Shown here piece by piece: positions 57,792-64,000 of a stretch of 64,000 nt of DNA. The translations under genes and the position numbers were made by a program. This DNA is from Symbiodinium microadriaticum (taxonomy: Eukaryota; Sar; Dinophyceae; Suessiales; Symbiodiniaceae), in NCBI GenBank assembly GCA_001939145.1, contig LSRX01000787.1, positions 131,870-195,869 of the forward strand. Reading direction: 5' to 3'. Position 1 is the first letter of the stretch. The number at the start of each line of letters is the position of its first letter. The notes beneath the pieces are model-generated. The model did not search any database. It saw only the letters and a list, made by a program, of their open reading frames with translations, and was not told where the DNA came from.

Positions 57792-58581
57792 ACTTTAAAC
57801 GGATGGCAGTTGGTGCTCTGTTTTCTTGCTGGCTTGCTCGGGCATGTACAGGAGTCTTGTACAGAGCAGGAAGACAGGAACGAGTCGAGACGAAGATGGC
57901 GAGCGGTCGAGAAATGGAGTCAGACTTGTGAAGCTTTTCAAAGTCGCCTCTAGAAAGTGCAGCCATTTGAAGTCAGACTTGATCGGCCGTTGCCGTGCGC
58001 AGATCGAGCCAATCCACGAACGTAAACCAACACCAGTACATATGGCAGACAGCGAGCATGATGCGGATCGCTCCATCTTGAGGTTTCGCGCAAATCAGAC
58101 GCATCATGAACCTGGAGTAGATGATGGGCATACAGACACTGGCCTCTAGCCTTCAGTTCAGCGACAAAAGCGCATCATCGGGCACTTTCATGGCTAAAAG
58201 CGCCACGGGTCCCGTTGTGCCGTTCCAGATTTCACGAGGCCTGTTCATGTGAAGCCTTTGCTCGTCATTGTGTTTCTGTCAAGCAGCACTTGCTCTGCAG
58301 CTGTCACCGAAACCAGGGACAGGGCTTGCGTCTTCTACTCAGCGTCTCCTGGCATTTCACTTTACGGACAGGTCAATCGGTTGCTGCCACCGTTTGCTGA
58401 TTTGTCAAAACGCACTGGCGCTCAGTGTCAGAGTCCAGACTTCCGCACTTTGATACATCGCAGTCTTGGACAGCCTGCAACTGCTTCCAAGCAATGGCAT
58501 GTTGGATGCCCATCCAGGATGCACCATGCATCCCTTGAAAGCAGAGCTTGAAGCGGGAGGTTTGCATGTCAACATACCCAG

Positions 58582-58995
58582 TTAAAGAAATTCCGGGATC
58601 ATGAAGCTTGTCTTGAGACCTACGGGCGAGGGCGTGTCCTGCATGCCCATGGGGCCTGCCACGCGCACGAGTCTGTCTGTCGGTTCGCCTGCCTGTTTGA
58701 CTGCCTGTGCGAGGGAAGCCTCGGGAAACTCCAGACTAAAACCCCAATCGGCCGATGTTGCCTGGACCTTTTTGGCAAAGTCGGGCATGATCAGGCCGAG
58801 GCCGGTGAGGAACAAGGCGAAGACGCAGGGACATACTACAAGTTGTTGAAGCTCAGGTGTTGTCCAAGAGCCACCTGAAAAGCCTGTCTTATCTCCTACA
58901 AGCATTTGCATGATCTTACTCAAGAGGGTCTGATCTTCACGGCTCCAGCGGGACCTGGCGAAAGCAATTGAGAAACCTGTCGCTTCCAGCGACAC
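58582..58995 (-). CDS. Possible minus-strand protein with one membrane segment, unidentified
   Basis: A 137-codon minus frame with a hydrophobic helix (LQQLVVCPCVFALFLTGLGL) followed by a plausible globular tail (SADWGFSLEFPEASLAQAV, ending KTSFMIPEFL). The plus-strand frame across the same bases reads worse. Not recognised. Together with 57.2-57.8 kb this would make a short minus-strand unit just before BBS1. Confidence 0.35.
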   Translation of the reverse strand: MSLEATGFSIAFARSRWSREDQTLLSKIMQMLVGDKTGFSGGSWTTPELQQLVVCPCVFALFLTGLGLIMPDFAKKVQATSADWGFSLEFPEASLAQAVKQAGEPTDRLVRVAGPMGMQDTPSPVGLKTSFMIPEFL

Positions 58996-59480
58996 CGGGA
59001 CAGTTTGCCAGGAAGCGTATCTCTTTTCTCGCTGCGCTTCTCAGGCCCGGCGTGGGCATGGACGGCGCAGGACTGGGCTGCAGCACGGTGCACGATGCAA
59101 TTCCCCACCCAGTAATGGCCGGCGCGTCTTCTATGGCCGAAACGGCCAACCTGACGCCGGTCGCAGTGCTTCGGAAGCGGCAAGAGAGCTTATTGGCCAG
59201 CCATGCTTTGGGTTTTCATGGCACTACGAGGATCAGATGCCAAGGCCACCCTTTCAGCACCGCTGCTGCCGTGAAAGTGATTTCGTTCATGATCGGCTGC
59301 TGTCAACGGGAAAGATTCAGATCGTGTCGATGTTTGTGATATGGGACTGCAGGCTGCGAATGAACCGGAGAAGAAGAAATGCCCATGGTTAGATGTTCTG
59401 CGCTTAGCAAGTTGGGAAGTGGAGCTCCGTTGACGATGGCACGCTGTAGCTAATGCAGACCTCTCCGCGCTGGTTCTCAG

Positions 59481-62400
59481 GCATGGCACGACCCAGTGGC
59501 TGGAATGAGCTGCTATTCGCAGATGGCCCAAGCCGTCTGAAGACACCTCGTGCCCCATGGCATCCCGAACGTGAGGTCGTTCCTGTGCCTTGCCGACCTG
59601 GCCGCTGATGGCGATCACCGCCTTGTGATGGCACTGCTCTGAGAGAGAAGACAGCGAAACACTCGACCGCTGTTGTGCTGCGTGTGTCCCGTGTGTGTCC
59701 CGTAAGGTGGACATGAAGAAGCGAATTCGCATGTACAAGGTGGACACAACTTGCCGTCTCCTGTGGCCCGTGTTCATTGTCGTGCTTGGAATCCAGGGGA
59801 CGACTATCCAATGGGAGCACAAGCTGCCGGATGTGCCCTGTGCTGTGCAGTCCTTCTACCACGAGGCCCCCAGCTGCAGCTCCACAACATGCCTCTCAAG
59901 CATGGTTGCACGTGGCGGCAGGCTGGACATCCACCGATTCCCACCCTGGCCGTCGCAAGCGGACACCGGGTGCCTTTGAACGGAGAGAATTTGCGATTGT
60001 TGGTGCTCCTGTGTTTCGACTTGGACAGCAACATGGAACGACGAGGTCTTGATCTTTCGGAACATGCGGCCCTCGATGCAGCATGAGGCTCAGGACACTG
60101 CTACAGCATAGTGAGGGATGTAGGTGCCAGGAGTGCATTGCAGCGTGCATTGCATTCTTCAGGTACAGGCTGCCAGCTTTGGAGATCGATCCAGTCGAGA
60201 AAGACATCTGGCAGGCTGGCTTTGAACCTCCGTGCCTGCGTGAGGCTGTGAGCTGCGTGCCGCAACAGGACCTGACCCAGGACGGAGCTGATGTCCAAGC
60301 GGGCTTCGACAAATTGAACGCGGCTCGCCTGGAGCTCAGGCTAGTGACCCCGATGGTCAGAGCCGTTCTTGTCAGAATTGACAGGTGAAAACGGAACAGC
60401 CTTGTCCAACCAGTCGATTGACTTTCTTGCCGTGGAGGCTACTCCAGGGAGCCTTGATTTTGCGGCAAAACTCGGCCCATCCGCTGCTTGCCAGGACCTG
60501 GAGTCACAGACAGAGTACGTCCGTGCGTGCAGGCCTAACGAGGACCTCTTCTCTTGTGCAAGAATATGCCAGTCTATGCATCACTCAGTAGTAGATACGG
60601 CCTTTTTTCTGCCTCCAGACTTGATGCCATCCGGTGTGCGTTGCTGAGTTGAGACCTGTTCGAGGACCATCTGCTACAGCAACAGACTGCGATAACATGC
60701 ATGGAGGCCACCTGATTTCTACAACAGCCCTCTTTTTTTCACTGATTCCTTCGACTTTGGAGGGACCTTGCCGTGAGGATCGGAGAGGAAACGAAAATCC
60801 CTCCCAGGTCCTGAAGCAGAACATGGATGAGCCAACTGCTGTGGGAGTCCCAGGGGGTCTGAAATTCTGAGGAGATCTCGCCGTGGGCGACAGAGAAGCA
60901 CCACACAACCCCAGACTTTGCATCCCACCCTCTGCATTGTCACGCAAGCAGGCTCTCTGAGCTTGCGGGAGTTGTCGTTTACACACCTTCTTCCTCTCTA
61001 GTGTTCAGGCGGGTCAACAGGCGACTTCGGGCCCAATCTTTAGGTCTCCCTGCCATGAAGGGTTGCATGCAGGGGGGGGCCTCTGCCCCCCGCTCGGAGG
61101 TGTTGTCAGGCAGTGTGATATCTGTCAAGTGCTCCAAGGAGCACATTGTCTCTGCGATGTTCCCAAAAGCTTTTTCTGCTGCCTTAGAGCTTGCCATAAA
61201 GCGCGAGTCTTCATGTCTAGGATCGGATGCTGTCGTTCGTTCAGACCAGCTCGCGCTGCTCCCTTGCTGTTCCGACCGTGATCTAGCTTTAGCCCAGATC
61301 TCAAGGGTTCGCATCATCGTGCGATGCACCGTCCGGTGAGGATAAAGAGCAGGGCATTGTAATGTTGGATTTTCTGAGCTGCGGAGGGCTCTGCACTGAA
61401 GTTTGGGACTCAGGAGTGTGGGACTAAACCTTCCGGCCTAAAGAGAACCACGTGTTCATCCGAAGCATAAGCCTCTCGTCGGCTGCTGCAGAAAACGGCC
61501 TGCGAGCCTAAGGGAGCTTGACGGTTTGCAGAAGCCAGACTACAAGTCTTCCCGACAAAGATCTCAGCGGAAGCCTACTGTAGAAAACACGAGAATTCCC
61601 CGTTTGAGGTCAGCATGTTGGTGATTGGCACCGAGAACAGGACAGTCCTTTCCGATGCGCAAGCAAGGCTTTTCAGCACTGCTTGAAGTGGGTTTGGGAC
61701 AAATCATGCGAGGATGATATACATCCTGAACAGCTCCGCTCTGGAGATTGCAGCCAAGGCCAGTCACACAATCGCGCACGTGTGGTTTGAATATGTTGTA
61801 CTTCGAGAGGTGGGAGGGAGTTTTCCTGTGGCTTTTGTGCGGGCAGGTGAAGCTGGAAGCAGTCCCTACATTCATTTCCGTACTGGGACTCTTCGACGTA
61901 GAGTACAGGCCCACGTTCGAGCCGGCTCTGCTGGAATTCAATATACGTGGAGTCAGTTGCGAACCTGCAGGATAACTGTGGCATGTCGGGATGGCAATAT
62001 CTACACCGTCAAGAATGGACAGGCGCATGACGATGCAGAGACACCGCTGCGATTTGCTACTTGTTACGTGCTCTGTGGAAGCCAACTCCCTAGCATTCCC
62101 TAGCCTTGCAATTCGGTCACAGGTGCTGAGCAATGTAATTGAACTGGAGACGCAGCCGGTCGGACTAGTCCGATTTGTCCCGCCCTCGGACTTTGCAAGG
62201 ATGTGTCTTGCATGTGCCTAACGTATCTATGGCTGGTGGTGGCTGCTTAGGACAAAAACGTCTATGTTGGCTGCATGGACAATGTCGGCTTCTGAGAGCT
62301 TGGCTGCGTTTCATGAGATCCCATGTTCAGCATCTTATGTAGTAGTGACACCTCGAGGTAATCCACTGTTTCCACTTCAAGGGCAAGAAAAATCATTCGA

Positions 62401-63560
62401 TATATTTGCGCGGCGCCAATGACGTCACGTGTGATCACCTGTAGTGAAGACTCCTGTCGAGGCCTTGTCCGATCTCTTGCATGTCGCTGCTTCAAATCAC
62501 AAAATCACGCGTTGCAAAGGTGGGCACTTGTGTGGCTAAAGATGTTTGCAGCATTGCACTTCCATGCACACGCACAGGCTCTCGTGGTAGCACTGCAGAA
62601 CGGAGAGGCATTGTGATGCTGCTTTCGCGCAGAACGCTGCAGCATGTTGTAAACTCTCTCCACTTCACGAGGTGAGGCTGTACAACGGCAAGCACCTCAT
62701 CGCTACTGTGGAAACGTAAGAGCCCCTGCGAATCCCTGCGACAGATTCAGTCCTTGGCTGTTCCTTAGATTCAGGTCGCAACAGACTTATGTGATTCCAG
62801 GCATGATGTGGTAACCGGTGTGAAGCTGGGAACCTTTGGCCGGGAGGAGGGCTCCATGGTGCGAGCCTGACGTTGTCAGCACAGAAGATTCGGCATGCAA
62901 GGTCAAGTACAGAACTACTGTGCCCTGAAGTTACAAGGTCCTCAGCTTTAAATCAGGAGCACTCATGGATCCAGCCTCAGATCTTTCGAAAAACTGACCA
63001 ATCCGAACTTTAGGGGCTTGCGTGGCAAGGTCAAAATCTTGCAGCGAAACGCCAACTTGGACGGTACATCTGTGACCGTTGGCCCACCACCGGAGCAGGT
63101 GGGCTCGTCGGCTCTTATGTGCTGAAAGCTTTACGGTGATGAGCAGCACCTTTTTGCAGGACATACCCTTGGATGTGCCGAAGAAGACAAAGCTGCCAGA
63201 AGCCTGTTGGGCTATGCACGAACTAGATCCGAATGGTTTTGTTGATGATTGCCGCTGCATCTGCCTTGCCCGAGCAAAGGTACGTAGAGCAGACCAGCAG
63301 GGAAAGAGAGCAAGCCATTGACATGCACAGGACCACAACCTTCTTTCTGGGATGCCAGTGCAGATGTTGACGCATAGTCACGACATGACACGACAAACAC
63401 TACAGGACCTTTCAGCGGGACTTGTGCAAGTGCTGCTCTGAGTGAACGCTGCAGGGTTTGACGGTGCAGGCACTGAAATGCTTCAGCTCTGTGAACTTTG
63501 GTCAAGTTGAACCCAGGCTACGGCTGTCAACTGCCCGCGCGTGCCACATGTTAAATGCCG
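59481..63560 (+). CDS. BBS1: BBS1, BBSome subunit, at least 24 exons, probably continuing past 63.6 kb
   Basis: BBS1 is part of the BBSome, the coat that moves membrane proteins through cilia. Exons read by eye: 59481-~59509 (AWHDPVAGM), 59576-59630 (SFLCLADLAADGDHRLVM), 59707-59739, 59797-59865, 59922-59969 (PTLAVASGHR), 60046-60087 (VLIFRNMRPSMQHE), 60163-60214 (LPALEIDPVEKDIWQ), 60281-60326, 60385-60437 (LSNQSIDFLAVE), 60495-60524, 60665-60706, 60808-60846, 61609-61640 (SMLVIGTEN), 61713-61758 (MIYILNSSALEIAAK), 61847-61908 (VPTFISVLGLFDVEY), 61971-62022 (ITVACRDGNIYTVKNG), 62123-62176 (VIELETQPVGLVRF), 62251-62283, 62358-~62417 (HCFHFKGKK), 62578-62607 (VALQNGE), 62672-62715 (VRLYNGKHLIATVE), 62801-62858 (GVKLGTFGREEGSM), 62938-62967, 63030-63063 (VKILQRNANLD), 63160-~63195 (LDVPKKTKL), 63517-63560 (LRLSTARACHMLNA). 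Order and spacing follow the animal protein throughout. The first exon(s) and the C-terminal domain are missing. The phase does not close at 60087/60163. Confidence 0.9.
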
Positions 63561-64000
63561 GCTACTTCTAAAGACTGGAGCTTTTGGAGGATTTGGAGAG
63601 GTTGCCATGATGCGTCATATTGCGTTACATTCACTGTTGCAAGAGCCAAGTGCAGGTATGTGAATCTGTTGGGAAGTGGCCATGGGCCCATGCACAGACC
63701 TTACACCACGGCCTGCCGGATGCGGATATCAAAACCTTCAAACAGGGCTAGACGAGACTCGAAAGAGTGCGTTTGAGGTCCACAGCTGCGGGTGCCCAGG
63801 TTCGCATCAATGCGCAGGTCCTAGGCGCAAGGGGTTGCAAAAGCGTGTTGTCACGAAGATTTAAGACCCTGTCATAGACAATCGGCGAGCATACTCACAG
63901 CTGTTGTGACAGCGTTGTAAGCACCGTCCCCACGAGCCACCATGTCGCTGTATCTTGGCCCCCAAACATCATCTCCGTGTTCCTGGCTGCTCACAGCAAA
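63561..64000 (+). other. Probable continuation of BBS1
   Basis: The family still needs its C-terminal platform domain here and beyond. A possible piece is ~63612-63655 (HDASYCVTFTVARAKC), in the position of the beta-sandwich strand after the helical linker, but the match is weak. Nothing else is seen. Confidence 0.35.

Noticed and set aside
59190..59822. 210-codon minus-strand ORF
   Set aside because: It overlaps BBS1 exons that match the family on the plus strand; shadow frame.
1..64000. CRISPR arrays, tRNA, rRNA, bacterial operons
   Set aside because: No regularly spaced identical repeats, no tRNA box A/B pair with a cloverleaf, no rRNA-like sequence; tandem repeats present are satellites without spacers.

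Overview
The window looks like nuclear DNA of a dinoflagellate, probably Symbiodiniaceae-like. The reasons are: genes cut into many tiny exons (25-120 nt), acceptors almost always AG|G, donors that are GT, GC or GA, moderate GC, long introns full of microsatellites and minisatellites, and nearly all recognisable genes on the same (+) strand. No bacterial, organellar, viral or rRNA/tRNA signature was seen. Positions 13-968 are Ns.

Layout, all + unless stated. 1.0-1.44 kb: minisatellite. 3.4-4.6 kb: intronless carrier-like protein (SLC25 fold) with degenerate EF-hands. 7.4-7.6 kb: CCCH zinc-finger exons. 8.5-8.9 kb: unidentified coding exons. 11.3-22.8 kb, perhaps to 24 kb: a large 1,3-beta-glucan (callose) synthase of the FKS/GT48 family, with a collagen-like ORF (14.4-15.3 kb) lying inside its span. 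24-31 kb: mostly non-coding, with simple repeats and one minus-strand ORF. 31.2-34.6 kb: a type II membrane glycosyltransferase of the GT25 fold, one intron of which holds a hairpin minisatellite bounded by inverted repeats. 35.8-38.4 kb: a second glycosyltransferase-like gene. 38.4-42 kb: repeats, including a 130-bp direct duplication. 42.0-45.5 kb: CEP19 (centrosome/basal body). 46.5-48.1 kb: a tandem dual-specificity-phosphatase-like protein. 48.1-51 kb: GCTAG-rich and 32-bp repeats. 51-52.3 kb: unidentified coding exons. 53-55 kb: RING-like exons and further unidentified exons. 57.0-59.0 kb: two minus-strand ORFs that may be coding. 59.5-63.6 kb: BBS1, a BBSome subunit, in at least 24 exons and probably running off the right end.

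Functional themes are the cell surface and Golgi (glucan synthase, two glycosyltransferases) and the cilium (CEP19, BBS1). I see no operon-like logic. Dinoflagellate genes are commonly co-oriented without being functionally clustered. Exon boundaries were read by eye from splice motifs, reading phase and similarity to remembered families, so small shifts are possible.
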